From the IMG/VR virus record IMGVR_UViG_3300050821_010580, positions 1 to 41,303 of that record: DNA of 41,303 nucleotides, one strand, 5' to 3'. The notes beneath the pieces were generated by a model, which saw nothing but the letters and a program-made list of their open reading frames with translations, was not told where the DNA came from and did not search any database. Numbering within the stretch: position 1 is the stretch's first letter; each line of letters begins with the position of its first letter. The position numbers were made by a program, and so were the translations under genes. This DNA comes from a virus. Shown here piece by piece: positions 1-8,457 of this stretch.

Positions 1-28
1 TAAAGAAAGCAGGAATTGATGACGGATA
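1..28. repeat. Terminal direct repeat, left copy (circular assembly overlap)
   Basis: The first 28 bases are identical to the last 28 (41276-41303). Joining them keeps one reading frame open through a tail-fibre gene. The length and exact identity fit a k-mer overlap left by an assembler on a circular or circularly permuted molecule. A real packaged terminal repeat would usually be longer, but cannot be excluded. Confidence 0.9.
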
Positions 29-929
29 TGGCTTAAAACATGTTTACTATCTCCAAACCCAGACTTACTTCGGAATGTGGACGCAAGTTAATTGCCCTAT
101 CTCTCTTCCATCAGATAGCTCTAAACAATTAGGTACGCTAGCAATATATGCTGATTCAACCACTCTTGCAGAAGGGCTGTATGTTATTAGTTTAACAGGT
201 GCTACTTCAGCATTAAACGATCGTTATTTCTTGTTTAAAAAGCCTGGAACTACCTATTACTTGTGGATAAATTATAACGGAACTGGCACAGACCCCGCAG
301 TATCCAGTTCTACGGGTATTGAAGTAGACGTGACGACTTCTGATACGCTTCATGACGTGACGATGAAAATTGTTGCGACCATAAGAGGCGCTGAGTTAAC
401 GTATATTACGACAGTAGCTGCGTCTGCGTTAACGTCAGGTTCTTATTTCACAATGGAAGCTAGCGGACAGAAAATCGCTCCATGGTATTCAATTGAAGGC
501 GCAGGAACAGCTCCTGTCGTGACAGATTACGTTGCTATTCGTGTTGATTTAACGGCAGCAGATTCAGCGGCAATCGTTGCCACTAAAACTCAAGATGCAG
601 TAAATCAGCGTTACTTCCAAGTTCCAGATGGTCGTGGAGGAGTGCCTATGGGACTTCCTGATGGTAGTGGTATTGATGCAGGGGTAGCGAGCCGATTTAG
701 CTTTACCAATCCAACAATTAGTGGCGATAACATTGGTACTTATCAGTTTGATCAGAATAGAGATCATCTACATAATTTGCAAAATATTTGTATTCCCGCT
801 GATCCCGGTAGTCAAGTGGAGAGAGGCTCAGCAGATACTATAAATTATGGATCATACAAAACAGATGAGGCTGGCCAAGCGCGTGTAACACCTTACAACT
901 TTTCAGGATACTGGGTAATTTCACATTAA
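1..929 (+). CDS. Tail fibre/adhesin, C-terminal part (continues from 39928-41303)
   Basis: This is the C-terminal 308 residues of a protein whose start is at 39928 on the other side of the contig join; the frame is open from position 3 and matches the right-end frame exactly. The full protein would be about 758 residues. This part is rich in Thr, Ser, Gly and Ala with beta-strand-like alternation and no Cys-rich or enzymatic motif. It ends NFSGYWVISH, and the next gene follows after a strong AAAGGAGG. Position after the ejection-protein genes points to a receptor-binding fibre or spike; the receptor cannot be predicted. Confidence 0.85.
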   Translation, partial: KKAGIDDGYGLKHVYYLQTQTYFGMWTQVNCPISLPSDSSKQLGTLAIYADSTTLAEGLYVISLTGATSALNDRYFLFKKPGTTYYLWINYNGTGTDPAVSSSTGIEVDVTTSDTLHDVTMKIVATIRGAELTYITTVAASALTSGSYFTMEASGQKIAPWYSIEGAGTAPVVTDYVAIRVDLTAADSAAIVATKTQDAVNQRYFQVPDGRGGVPMGLPDGSGIDAGVASRFSFTNPTISGDNIGTYQFDQNRDHLHNLQNICIPADPGSQVERGSADTINYGSYKTDEAGQARVTPYNFSGYWVISH

Positions 930-946
930 TTTAAAGGAGGAAAAAA

Positions 947-1264
947 ATGTCGTTTTATGAATTAGATGAACCAGTACCAACTAGCACCACAAACCGTAGT
1001 GCTGAATTGGGCTTGTATCCCACTAAGCACGGTAAAATAACTCTCGATGCACCGTTAGGATTTTTTGCAAAGCAAATAATGACTGACACCGCGGGGGATG
1101 TAGTTTATCGAGGTAAAAATGGGGTGATATCACTTATACCAAATATGCAAGCCAATCAATGGTATGTCGCATACTTTGATATGGTTTTATCAGAAGGAAC
1201 AACTTGGCAGGGGATATTAGCTGACACTGTTAGCGGGAATATTTATTTTGCGGGCTGTGAGTAA
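947..1264 (+). CDS. Small tail-associated protein, 105 aa
   Basis: A strong AAAGGAGG lies 7 bases before the ATG. The product has no signal peptide or membrane segment and a mixed beta-type composition (GDVVYRGKNGVISLIP, NQWYVAYFDMVLSEG). It sits directly between the large tail fibre and another small beta-rich protein in the late operon, so a minor tail part, fibre cap or chaperone is likely. I do not recognise the family. Confidence 0.7.
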   Translation: MSFYELDEPVPTSTTNRSAELGLYPTKHGKITLDAPLGFFAKQIMTDTAGDVVYRGKNGVISLIPNMQANQWYVAYFDMVLSEGTTWQGILADTVSGNIYFAGCE

Positions 1265-1302
1265 TTTTAACGTTAAATTAATTTAAATTTAGGAGATATA
1301 AA

Positions 1303-1704
1303 ATGGCTAATTCACAATATTCACAAATCACACCTTTAAATTCAAACCAAGAAAGACCATATGAGTTTATTGCTAGCACATCCACGGCAACCCCTGTAGC
1401 TGTGCCTGCTTTAACAAACTGGACATCTGCGTGCTCTGTTTATCAAATTACATCGTCCACGGGGTTTATTACCGGTTCATTTACGTCAACAGCAGCCACA
1501 AATACCGGTGATCTAGGTGTTCTACCAGTTGGATTTATTTTCTCTGGTCATAGAGCAACTGTTAAATCAGTTTCTGGCACATTTTCAGATATTTCTGTTA
1601 CAGCTAACGCTGCGACAGGCCATATTTCTATTGATAGTGTAGGGGCTGGTGTAGGTAACGGAGATATTATTTACTTTGAATTTTCATATTCAATAGTAGG
1701 TTAA
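1303..1704 (+). CDS. Small beta-rich tail protein, 133 aa
   Basis: AGGAG precedes the ATG at a normal distance. The protein is Ser/Thr/Gly-rich with repeated short strands (TSTATPVAVPALTNW, SVSGTFSDISVTANAATG, GNGDIIYFEFSYSIVG), typical of small phage tail or head decoration proteins. It lies in the adhesin cluster, 38 bp after the 105-aa gene. A tail fibre accessory role is inferred from context only. Confidence 0.7.
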   Translation: MANSQYSQITPLNSNQERPYEFIASTSTATPVAVPALTNWTSACSVYQITSSTGFITGSFTSTAATNTGDLGVLPVGFIFSGHRATVKSVSGTFSDISVTANAATGHISIDSVGAGVGNGDIIYFEFSYSIVG

Positions 1705-1717
1705 TTTATAAAGATTC

Positions 1718-1736
1718 CCCCATGTTTTGCATGGGG
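1718..1736 (+). promoter_or_regulatory. Intercistronic hairpin
   Basis: CCCCATG and CATGGGG form a perfect 7-bp stem around the loop TTTTG. No U-run follows, so it is a weak terminator candidate at best. It lies in the gap before the 46-aa gene and may be a processing or pausing site in the late transcript. Confidence 0.5.
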
Positions 1737-1758
1737 ATAATCCAGGGAAGGATTAAAT

Positions 1759-1899
1759 ATGTTTGTTAACAATGGCGCTAAAGGATTCTTTATTTTTTTC
1801 GGTAAAATTTCGCCAATACCTCCCGGGGAAAATGGCTTGTTACTTGAAACGGGAGATTTCTTTTTATTAGAAACCGGTGACAACTTACTTTTAGAATAA
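1759..1899 (+). CDS. Very small late protein with LLETGD repeats, 46 aa
   Basis: The sequence begins MFVNNGAKGFFIFFGKISPI and its C-terminal half repeats the motif LLLETGD-FFLLETGD-NLLLE. Similar LLLETGD repeats are common in phage tail proteins. GGGAAGGA precedes the ATG, and the next gene starts 12 bp after the stop. Function unknown; a virion-associated role is inferred from position. Confidence 0.65.
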   Translation: MFVNNGAKGFFIFFGKISPIPPGENGLLLETGDFFLLETGDNLLLE

Positions 1900-1910
1900 G
1901 GATATTTAAA

Positions 1911-4289
1911 ATGGCAGACCAAAAACTTACCCAGCTTAACTCTATATCATCAGTATCATCCACAGATTTATTGTATGCTGTATCGGGTATAACACCAACA
2001 TCATATAAGGCAACCGCTCAACAAATTGCAACTTTTGTTGCATCCATTACTCAATACGGAAATTTTGACGCTATTGTTGATGGGGTAGGAGGAAAGCCAA
2101 ATACATATGATAAGTTATCAAACGTTCCTTCTGGTAAAAAATGTATAAATGTCATAGCAAGTTATACAGAAACTGCAAATGTTATTCCCTCTAATGATTG
2201 TCTAGTCTATTTAAACCAAGGTGTCACGGTAAGTATGGGGGCAAATTACTTTGATCTTTCTTCTCTTGTAAATTTTGTAATAAAAGGATATGACAAGTCT
2301 TCTGTTATAAGGAGCAGTTTTTCTTCATTTTCAAATATTTTATTCGTTACACCCAATACCACTATAAATGTTCTAATAAACAATTTAACATTTGATTACA
2401 CATCAGCCACAGCATCTCCTAATACACAATTTAATGAAACCTATACGTCAAATAACTTCATTTTATCAAATATTAATTTTTTACTTGGACACCAGACATT
2501 AAAAATTTATGTATCGAATTATTTATCTTATGCGGAATATATAAATTTTATAGGAAATAATGCTGCATGTAGTTCAACAATATTTGGTAATTTATGCTTT
2601 ATTTCAAATATAACTTATTCAGGAACGTTTAATACATCGGTAAATTATTTAGATTTAACTACCTCTTATGCAAGCAATATAAATGTTAATTTAAATTCTC
2701 AACCATCACCTGAATCTAGTCAGTCATTAATTTTCGTACTTAGACTTCAGTCCCAATTATCAATTGTAAGTTCTTTTTACACTTATAGTTACTCTATTTC
2801 TTGTCAACGAGCAGGTTTTCTAATTTCAAATTGTCCGCAAATAGACGTTCTTACTACAAATAATTTTAATGGCAAAATTATTGGCTGTACTGCCTATTCT
2901 TATGGAGGCATTGGAACTGGGACTGTTCAGAGGGTAGGTAATAACAGTGTTATAGGTAATGATTATTTAACATCAGAGACAATTATACCATATTATGATG
3001 CTAACGTTGACGGATTTGGTATTAACCCCAATACATACGTGACAGTGGGAGCTGCTGTCTTAGCGGGTAAATCTTCTATAAAAGTAACAGCACATGTTAT
3101 TGAAACGGGTAATATTGTTTTCTCTAATGATACTTATATTTTTATAAACACCTCTGCATCCATCGGAATGGGTTCTTATTCATTTGACCTTAACGCTATT
3201 AACAATTTAATAATCAATGGCTTCTCGCCAACATCCTCATCAATTATTTATACTGGATCAGAAAATAATTTATTTATTAATACATCTGGCTCTAATTTAT
3301 CAATATATTTTCAAAATTTAACTTTCGATTTTAGCGAAGCATCTCAGGGGGTTAATGGTGCTGAAGACTCTTCTAATTTATCAATGAAAAATTTCATTAT
3401 TCTAGCAAACATTAATACTAATATTTATTTTAATACCAATGTATCTGTAGCAAATGGAATTACTGTTTATGGGAATGGTGGATCATCCAGCTCAACTATA
3501 TTTTTACAAAATGGGGCTAGAGGATATAATTTTATTTATAATGGTTCGTTTTCTACTGTTTTTACTCAAGTTCTTTATATCGTTGATTCAAGTTTATTTG
3601 GAGTATATTTTAATTTAGATAGTGCTCCTCCTCTTGGCGAAGAGCCACAAATAACTCTTTATGGAGGTACTCTTCAGAATGTTAATGCTATTGATAATGG
3701 ATATTATAATATTACTAACTATATTTCTGGTAGTAGTAATTCAGAAAATTTAATTCAAAATATTAATAATTGTTCTGATCTTCAAGCTGACAATATCGGT
3801 TTCCTTTCTATATCAAATGCCCTTACAAATTTCCTAACTCTTGGTGGAACTGACGGCCTAATTACGATAACTGGATCAGTCGCTGAATCTTTTACAAATG
3901 ATTTTACAGGAACTTTAATTAGATCTGGTAATAATTTTACAATTGGTAATGATTACGATGGGACTATCCCTACTTTTGTATCGTCATCTTCAGTCAGTAT
4001 GTTATACAATATATATTACATAACGCAAAATTCTTCTCTGACAACGTTAACTTTACCCGTTGCATTTCCACAAGGATCTATATTTAAAATATTAGGCAAT
4101 GGAACCGGCGGTTGGAAAATAGCGCAAAATTCAGGTCAATCTATTCATGCCGTTGGTTTGTCCACAACTACTGGCGTCTCAGGGTACATCTCTTCTAGCA
4201 ACATTGGTCAATCGGTGGAGCTAGTGGCGACTGTAGCGAACACAACGTTACGCGTTGTGAATTGTTTTGGAACTTTAAATATAAATTAA
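1911..4289 (+). CDS. Large modular tailspike/tail fibre, 792 aa
   Basis: The N-terminus (MADQKLTQLNSISSVSSTD...) resembles the short virion-anchoring segments of phage fibres. Two homologous beta-rich modules follow, starting near residue 52 (DAIVDGVGGKPNTY) and residue 363 (DANVDGFGINPNTY), each with repeated N/S/I strands like a right-handed beta helix. Each ends in a shared motif R-x-G-N-N-x-x-I-G-N-D-Y (near residues 340 and 670). The C-terminal ~100 residues (TLTLPVAFPQGSIFKILG, GGWKIAQNSGQSI) are paralogous to the next gene product. Likely a trimeric receptor-binding spike; no catalytic residues for glycan cleavage can be assigned by eye. Confidence 0.8.
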   Translation: MADQKLTQLNSISSVSSTDLLYAVSGITPTSYKATAQQIATFVASITQYGNFDAIVDGVGGKPNTYDKLSNVPSGKKCINVIASYTETANVIPSNDCLVYLNQGVTVSMGANYFDLSSLVNFVIKGYDKSSVIRSSFSSFSNILFVTPNTTINVLINNLTFDYTSATASPNTQFNETYTSNNFILSNINFLLGHQTLKIYVSNYLSYAEYINFIGNNAACSSTIFGNLCFISNITYSGTFNTSVNYLDLTTSYASNINVNLNSQPSPESSQSLIFVLRLQSQLSIVSSFYTYSYSISCQRAGFLISNCPQIDVLTTNNFNGKIIGCTAYSYGGIGTGTVQRVGNNSVIGNDYLTSETIIPYYDANVDGFGINPNTYVTVGAAVLAGKSSIKVTAHVIETGNIVFSNDTYIFINTSASIGMGSYSFDLNAINNLIINGFSPTSSSIIYTGSENNLFINTSGSNLSIYFQNLTFDFSEASQGVNGAEDSSNLSMKNFIILANINTNIYFNTNVSVANGITVYGNGGSSSSTIFLQNGARGYNFIYNGSFSTVFTQVLYIVDSSLFGVYFNLDSAPPLGEEPQITLYGGTLQNVNAIDNGYYNITNYISGSSNSENLIQNINNCSDLQADNIGFLSISNALTNFLTLGGTDGLITITGSVAESFTNDFTGTLIRSGNNFTIGNDYDGTIPTFVSSSSVSMLYNIYYITQNSSLTTLTLPVAFPQGSIFKILGNGTGGWKIAQNSGQSIHAVGLSTTTGVSGYISSSNIGQSVELVATVANTTLRVVNCFGTLNIN

Positions 4290-4306
4290 TTTTTGGAGAT
4301 AATATT

Positions 4307-4843
4307 ATGACAACAGTTAACCCATGCGGAAACATCATATCAGACGGCACTAACGTAGTGTCCTTAGGTGGCAATATTACTACGGCAGGAGCTTTAACAA
4401 CAGCAGGAGCTTTAACAACCGTCGGTGCTTATGGTGTTACCTTAACTTTCACTAACACGACAGGCGTGACCTTCCCAACCTCTGGAACTTTATCTACTGG
4501 ATCATTCCCAGTGACAGATGTTACCGGAACTTCTCAAGCAATGGCTATTAACAATGCTTATGTTGCTGATAACGCGTCATTAGTAACATTGACATTACCT
4601 TCGACAGCAGTATTTGGTAGTGAATTCATTATCAATGGTAAAGGTGCTGGTGGTTGGAAAATTGGTCAAAACGCAGGTCAATCTATTCAATTTACCGCAA
4701 ATGGTAGCGTTTCTTCTACTACAGCGGGAACGGGCGGAAGTCTTGCATCTTCAGTGGCCTCAGATTGTATACGAATACGTTGTATTACAGCAAATACATT
4801 ATTCGAGATTACGGATGCTTTCGGAAATATTTCTATCGTTTAA
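4307..4843 (+). CDS. Tail adhesin-related protein, 178 aa
   Basis: I chose the ATG at 4307 because TTGGAG lies 9 bases upstream; an in-frame ATG at 4262 would overlap the previous gene. The N-terminal half contains short repeats (TTAGALTTAGALTTVGAYG). The C-terminal half (SLVTLTLPSTAVFGSEFIIN, GGWKIGQNAGQSIQF) is paralogous to the end of the 792-aa spike. It may be a free-standing C-terminal head or trimerisation domain, or a module that can be exchanged between spikes. Confidence 0.75.
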   Translation: MTTVNPCGNIISDGTNVVSLGGNITTAGALTTAGALTTVGAYGVTLTFTNTTGVTFPTSGTLSTGSFPVTDVTGTSQAMAINNAYVADNASLVTLTLPSTAVFGSEFIINGKGAGGWKIGQNAGQSIQFTANGSVSSTTAGTGGSLASSVASDCIRIRCITANTLFEITDAFGNISIV

Positions 4844-4858
4844 TTTTTTTAAATACAG

Positions 4859-4876
4859 AGGGGCTGAAATGCCCCT
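4859..4876 (+). promoter_or_regulatory. Intercistronic hairpin
   Basis: AGGGGC and GCCCCT form a 6-bp perfect stem with a TGAAAT loop, in the 57-bp gap between two adhesin genes. No T-tract follows, so readthrough is expected; it may stabilise or process the transcript. Confidence 0.4.
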
Positions 4877-4900
4877 TACTACAAGTAGGATACAATTATC

Positions 4901-6478
4901 ATGACGACACTTAATCAGATCGGAAATAAAATAACTGACGGCATTAATAGTCTGACGCTTGCTGAAAGTGGTGTCGCTACTACGTTAGCCGGCACGGAAA
5001 CTTTAACCAATAAATCGATATCAGGAGCAACAAACACATTATCAGCAATCCCAGGAAGTGCGATTAATGATGCATCTGTTACTTATGCTAAAATACAAAA
5101 TATATCCGCCACTGATCTTATATTAGGTCGGTCAAGTGCTGGGGCCGGGGTCACACAAGAAATCGCGTGTACTGCATCGGGAAGGGCGATGATAGCCGCA
5201 GCGAGTGCAGCTGCACAGGCCGCTTTATTAGGCTTAAATTCTAGTTTAAATTTTTATGACGCTGTTGTTGACGGCGTAGGAACAAATCCCAGCTCATATT
5301 CTACCGTTTCTGCGGCGGTAGGTGCTGGTAAAAAATACATTAATGTTATTTCTAATACTACAGAAACGGCAGATATTGTCTTAGGATCTTTCTGCTTTGT
5401 ATATGCTAACAGTGGCGTGACAATTGATCTTGGTACTCATAAAATAGATTGCAATTCCGCAGATAACATTATTTTTTCTGGGTTCAATCAATTTACATCA
5501 ACTATTAAATTTTCGCCTTCTTCAAATTCAAATATTTTCATAAATACCTCTTCCAGTAATTTGGTTGTAATTATAAATAATTTTTTTATTGATTTTAGCG
5601 CAATGACCGCGACAGTTGCAAATTTTAATGTATCAACGGACGGTAGCAGCTTTATTTTTAAGAATGTTACAGTTAAAGCCGGTGGCGGCCATAATCAAAT
5701 TTGGTTAAACGGTGCCAACAATCCTTCCTATATAGAAAATATCTCTTACATAGGAACAGGAGGTTCTAGTAATACTCTCATTACATTAAATAATGGAGCC
5801 TATGCCGAAGGATTACAATATTCAGGAACCTTTAATCCCTCCATTAGTTTATTGGATATATACACAGGATCTAGTGTTAACAATGTTTATATAAATGCCG
5901 CAACTGCTATTAATGTCTTTCTTTATGAGGGAAGTTTAACTAATATCTCTGGATCAGCTGCTACCGCTTACGGATATGTCATAGCTATTTATGGCGGAAC
6001 AGACGGTTATGTTCTTGCAAACGGCACGCAAATATATGCCCTTTATATAAGTGGTTCCAGCATTGGAACAATTAGCAACTGTAGTTCTATTTCATTTTAT
6101 CCTTCTACTTACAATTTACCCACAAGAACTGGTAATAACTCGGTAATAGGAAATGATTATCAACCTTTACTTATACCCTCCACGACGGTCGGTAGTGCGT
6201 ATACTGCTAACCAGTGGAATCAGCAGATACAATGTGATACAACAACTTATGGGCCTGTTACAATAACGTTACCCGATGCTACCTCCGCAGCCGGACAATT
6301 AATTTATGTTTCTATAATTAATGGCGTGGGTGGGGTCACTATTAATGCTAGCGGCGGTCAAAATATCCTAACAGCAGCAGGGTATGCCTCTAATGTTAGT
6401 ATGTTATCTCTAGGAAGCACATGGGGCTTTATGAGTGATGGTGGGAATGTGACAATTATAAGTGCGGTGGGATCATAA
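4901..6478 (+). CDS. Tailspike/tail fibre paralogue, 525 aa
   Basis: The N-terminal ~115 residues include a fibre-type stretch (ETLTNKSISGATNTLSA, ATDLILGRSSAGAG) common in phage tail fibres. From residue ~118 (DAVVDGVGTNPSSY) comes a third copy of the beta-helix-like module found twice in the 792-aa protein, again closed by RTGNNSVIGNDY near residue 408. A distinct C-terminal domain follows (VTITLPDATSAAGQLIYVSI). Last gene of the adhesin cluster; the ATG of the next ORF lies 1 bp after the stop. Probably a second spike or a partner of the 792-aa one. Confidence 0.8.
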   Translation: MTTLNQIGNKITDGINSLTLAESGVATTLAGTETLTNKSISGATNTLSAIPGSAINDASVTYAKIQNISATDLILGRSSAGAGVTQEIACTASGRAMIAAASAAAQAALLGLNSSLNFYDAVVDGVGTNPSSYSTVSAAVGAGKKYINVISNTTETADIVLGSFCFVYANSGVTIDLGTHKIDCNSADNIIFSGFNQFTSTIKFSPSSNSNIFINTSSSNLVVIINNFFIDFSAMTATVANFNVSTDGSSFIFKNVTVKAGGGHNQIWLNGANNPSYIENISYIGTGGSSNTLITLNNGAYAEGLQYSGTFNPSISLLDIYTGSSVNNVYINAATAINVFLYEGSLTNISGSAATAYGYVIAIYGGTDGYVLANGTQIYALYISGSSIGTISNCSSISFYPSTYNLPTRTGNNSVIGNDYQPLLIPSTTVGSAYTANQWNQQIQCDTTTYGPVTITLPDATSAAGQLIYVSIINGVGGVTINASGGQNILTAAGYASNVSMLSLGSTWGFMSDGGNVTIISAVGS

Positions 6479-6479
6479 T

Positions 6480-6707
6480 ATGGATTTTTTGAACAAACAA
6501 GGATTCTGGGTGACCTTAGCTAGCTTGGGTCTCGGGTCTTTTACCACTTTTAACACCATACAACTTGAGCATTAAAATAAGACAGCAGAAGATACACGCC
6601 AAGAAATCATGTTACTGCAAGAGAATATCAATCAAATCCAGTTACGTATTGACAATGTTTATGATAAAATTGTAGAACTTGAAGAACGCCATGGAGGGGA
6701 AAAATGA
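6480..6707 (+). pseudogene. Holin-like membrane/coiled-coil gene with in-frame TAA
   Basis: The frame starts ATG at 6480 and runs to TGA at 6705-6707, but is broken by TAA at 6573-6575 after residue 31. Before the stop it encodes a hydrophobic segment (FWVTLASLGLGSFTTF); after it an amphipathic coiled coil (EIMLLQENINQIQLRIDNVY). One membrane helix plus a cytoplasmic coiled coil fits phage lysis or tail accessory proteins. The coding character continues past the stop and the end overlaps the next ATG as ATGA, so a single base change broke a 75-residue gene or the stop is read through. Confidence 0.65.
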
Positions 6708-6880
6708 GCATTATAATTTCTGAACTATTGCATTTAGCATTATCTGTTATCACGATAGTTGGTTTTTTTTCAGTTCTAGCATCCTTAATACCTCAACGAT
6801 TTGAAAATTATTTTTTAAATGGAGTAGGGCACCTAATTCATTTTATCGCTTTTAATTTTTGGCATGCTGGGAGTAAATAA
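6704..6880 (+). CDS. Small two-helix membrane protein, 58 aa (holin candidate)
   Basis: The start codon overlaps the previous stop (ATGA) and AGGGG lies just upstream. Two hydrophobic stretches (ELLHLALSVITIVGFFSVLASLI and VGHLIHFIAFNFW) are separated by a charged turn. Size, topology and location at the end of the late operon suggest a holin or antiholin, but this is inference. The next gene begins in the stop codon (TAATG). Confidence 0.65.
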   Translation: MSIIISELLHLALSVITIVGFFSVLASLIPQRFENYFLNGVGHLIHFIAFNFWHAGSK

Positions 6881-7095
6881 TGAAAACTTTTAAACTTCCT
6901 AGTACTGCGTCAATAAATGATACTTTTACAATTGAGGGCGATGAAGAAGGACTTGTTATTGTCAAAAATAATTCTTATTGTATTGGAGAAAAAGAATTCG
7001 ATGCAATAAATAAAGAAACTGAAAAATTTCATCACGAAAATGGTATTGAAGTATTACCAATTATTAAATCTATAAGAAAAAAGTATAATAAATAA
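6880..7095 (+). CDS. Small hypothetical protein, 71 aa
   Basis: The ATG overlaps the previous stop. The product is soluble and Lys/Glu-rich, beginning with a beta-type segment (MKTFKLPSTASINDTFTIEG) like fibre-domain fragments elsewhere in this genome (TLTLP...GS.F.I.G). It may derive from a tail module. No family recognised. Confidence 0.6.
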   Translation: MKTFKLPSTASINDTFTIEGDEEGLVIVKNNSYCIGEKEFDAINKETEKFHHENGIEVLPIIKSIRKKYNK

Positions 7096-7208
7096 TGAGA
7101 ATGAGAAAATGCTGCGGTAAGCATGGATTCCAGGATTTGGAAATAATTAGAAAATTATGGTTAAATAATACTTTAAAAAAACACTTTAAAGGATGTATTA
7201 ATGCTTGA
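7095..7208 (+). CDS. Possible tiny basic protein, 37 aa
   Basis: The ATG overlaps the previous TAA and the TGA lies within the next gene's first codons, a pattern of translational coupling. The sequence is basic (MRMRKCCGKHGFQDLEIIRK). It may only be a coupling ORF; function unknown. Confidence 0.4.
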   Translation: MRMRKCCGKHGFQDLEIIRKLWLNNTLKKHFKGCINA

Positions 7209-7446
7209 AGCAATAAGACTATTTTTAGACTTCATTAAAATACTGAAAGTGTTACGCTGGTTACGCGTTGTATGGACTATTATAAAACTATGTAAGCGCG
7301 TACACAACGCTTTTCATGATATTGACCCCGTTACAAGCCTTATGAAAACAACCATCCTTAAAACAGCTATGGAGGCCGTAGATGAAGGTGATGTGCTTAG
7401 TCTTAATAGTTCTATCACTGAGTTTGACAAGCTGCTTCCTAGTTAA
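7201..7446 (+). CDS. Membrane-associated small protein, 81 aa
   Basis: AAAGGA precedes the ATG. The N-terminal half is hydrophobic and basic (LFLDFIKILKVLRWLRVVWTIIKLCKRV), consistent with a membrane-embedded or amphipathic helix; the C-terminal half is soluble. Its 3' end overlaps, in another frame, the start of a lipoprotein gene, an arrangement seen in spanin pairs (Rz/Rz1). The lack of a long periplasmic coiled coil weakens that comparison. Confidence 0.6.
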   Translation: MLEAIRLFLDFIKILKVLRWLRVVWTIIKLCKRVHNAFHDIDPVTSLMKTTILKTAMEAVDEGDVLSLNSSITEFDKLLPS

Positions 7447-7609
7447 ATCAGATAAAAAGTATTATCCCGTCTCAGATAAGGATTTAATCTATATCAAGAA
7501 GGGTAGTACGGTGTGCTTAAAGCATAATTGCCGAACCATTAATCAGAATGGTTTCTTTATGTCTAGCTACTACATGAAAAACTTTTTAAAAGCTAAAGAG
7601 GATAGTTAG
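7382..7609 (+). CDS. Lipoprotein, 75 aa (possible outer spanin)
   Basis: The N-terminus is a signal peptide with a lipobox: hydrophobic VMCLVLIVLSLS then LTSC with Cys18. The remaining ~57 residues are periplasmic, with a second Cys pair region (STVCLKHNC). It overlaps the preceding membrane-protein gene by 65 bp in a different frame, as o-spanins often do. It lacks the proline-rich character of Rz1, so the spanin call is tentative. It is the last gene of the rightward late operon. Confidence 0.6.
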   Translation: MKVMCLVLIVLSLSLTSCFLVKSDKKYYPVSDKDLIYIKKGSTVCLKHNCRTINQNGFFMSSYYMKNFLKAKEDS

Positions 7610-7649
7610 ATGGAAGACATGGAAAACTTCATTTAGTGAAATGTTAATT

Positions 7650-7838
7650 TTATTCATTGATTATCTCCTTATCAAATAAACAGTACTCAAGATATTTAAT
7701 ATCATTATCGTAAAATGGCGTAGATATAACGCAGTTCAATTCTGTATTTATCTTTAAAGCATATTCACCATTATTAATCCCATCCATTACACATTTATAT
7801 TTATTGGCCTTATCGAGCATCAGGTAATTTAATTTCAT
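7650..7838 (-). CDS. Small hypothetical early protein, 62 aa
   Basis: Last gene of the leftward early operon, convergent with the late operon's end. Soluble, acidic at the C-terminus (YNDNDIKYLEYCLFDKEIINE region). The start region AAAGACGG..GTTATGAAA is shared with the next gene upstream, suggesting duplicated start cassettes. No family recognised. Confidence 0.6.
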   Translation of the reverse strand: MKLNYLMLDKANKYKCVMDGINNGEYALKINTELNCVISTPFYDNDIKYLEYCLFDKEIINE

Positions 7839-7858
7839 AACCTAACCGTCTTTGTTTA

Positions 7859-8188
7859 TTATTTGCAATTCTTTAATGCCCACTTTATCAATGGGCCACA
7901 TAATAATGTCAAATTTTTAAATTCAATATTTGTTTTAAAACTTTTGTTATCACACATAAAAAATCCTGGCCTCTCAAATAACCAAAGATCTATAGAGCTC
8001 TCATTTTTATTTTCACCAGTAATAATTAAATCGCAATTATTTAAAAATTTAAAATGCCCATATTTTTTAGATTTTGTAGAGTATTTTTCAAAAGAAAGTG
8101 TACTAAATCTATTAAGTTTAATGATAGTATCTTCGTAAATTATAATAGGCTTTTTTAATACCGTTGTGTTTAGTGTAATTTCTTTCAT
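7859..8188 (-). CDS. Hypothetical early protein, 109 aa
   Basis: The start is preceded by the same AACAAAGACGGT leader as the 62-aa gene, without a canonical GGAGG. The sequence alternates short hydrophobic strands (KKPIIIYEDTIIKLNRFSTLSF, NCDLIITG) and is Lys/Asn-rich. It may resemble a fibre or beta-helix fragment, but no family can be named. Expressed leftward from the 15.96-kb promoter. Confidence 0.55.
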   Translation of the reverse strand: MKEITLNTTVLKKPIIIYEDTIIKLNRFSTLSFEKYSTKSKKYGHFKFLNNCDLIITGENKNESSIDLWLFERPGFFMCDNKSFKTNIEFKNLTLLCGPLIKWALKNCK

Positions 8189-8208
8189 AACGCACCGTCT
8201 TTGTTTTT

Positions 8209-8457
8209 TTATTTCATTTTTTTATCTAAATTTACAAGATCTTTTTCAGTTGGTAGACCAAGCAAAAATTTATAGGTATCAACTAAATATGTTAATCTTT
8301 CTTCCGGGATATGTTGTTTTTGATATAATTCAAGCATTATTAAAAAACATTTAACTTGTGTTTGCCAATTTTTGTTATAATTTTTTCTAAACGAAATAAC
8401 ATATCCAATAAAAAACATAGTCAAAAAATAAGTTATTGAAACAACTAAAATTATCAT
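8209..8457 (-). CDS. Single-pass membrane protein, 82 aa
   Basis: AAGGAAAG precedes the ATG. One N-terminal transmembrane helix (MIILVVSITYFLTMFFIGYVI) is followed by a basic stretch and a helical cytoplasmic tail (LIMLELYQKQHIPEERLTYL). Small early membrane proteins of temperate phages often modulate the host envelope or superinfection; function here is unknown. Confidence 0.6.
   Translation of the reverse strand: MIILVVSITYFLTMFFIGYVISFRKNYNKNWQTQVKCFLIMLELYQKQHIPEERLTYLVDTYKFLLGLPTEKDLVNLDKKMK

Noticed and set aside
4614-4904. Open frame overlapping the 178-aa adhesin gene
   Set aside because: Another reading frame of a clearly coding sequence; no independent start signal.
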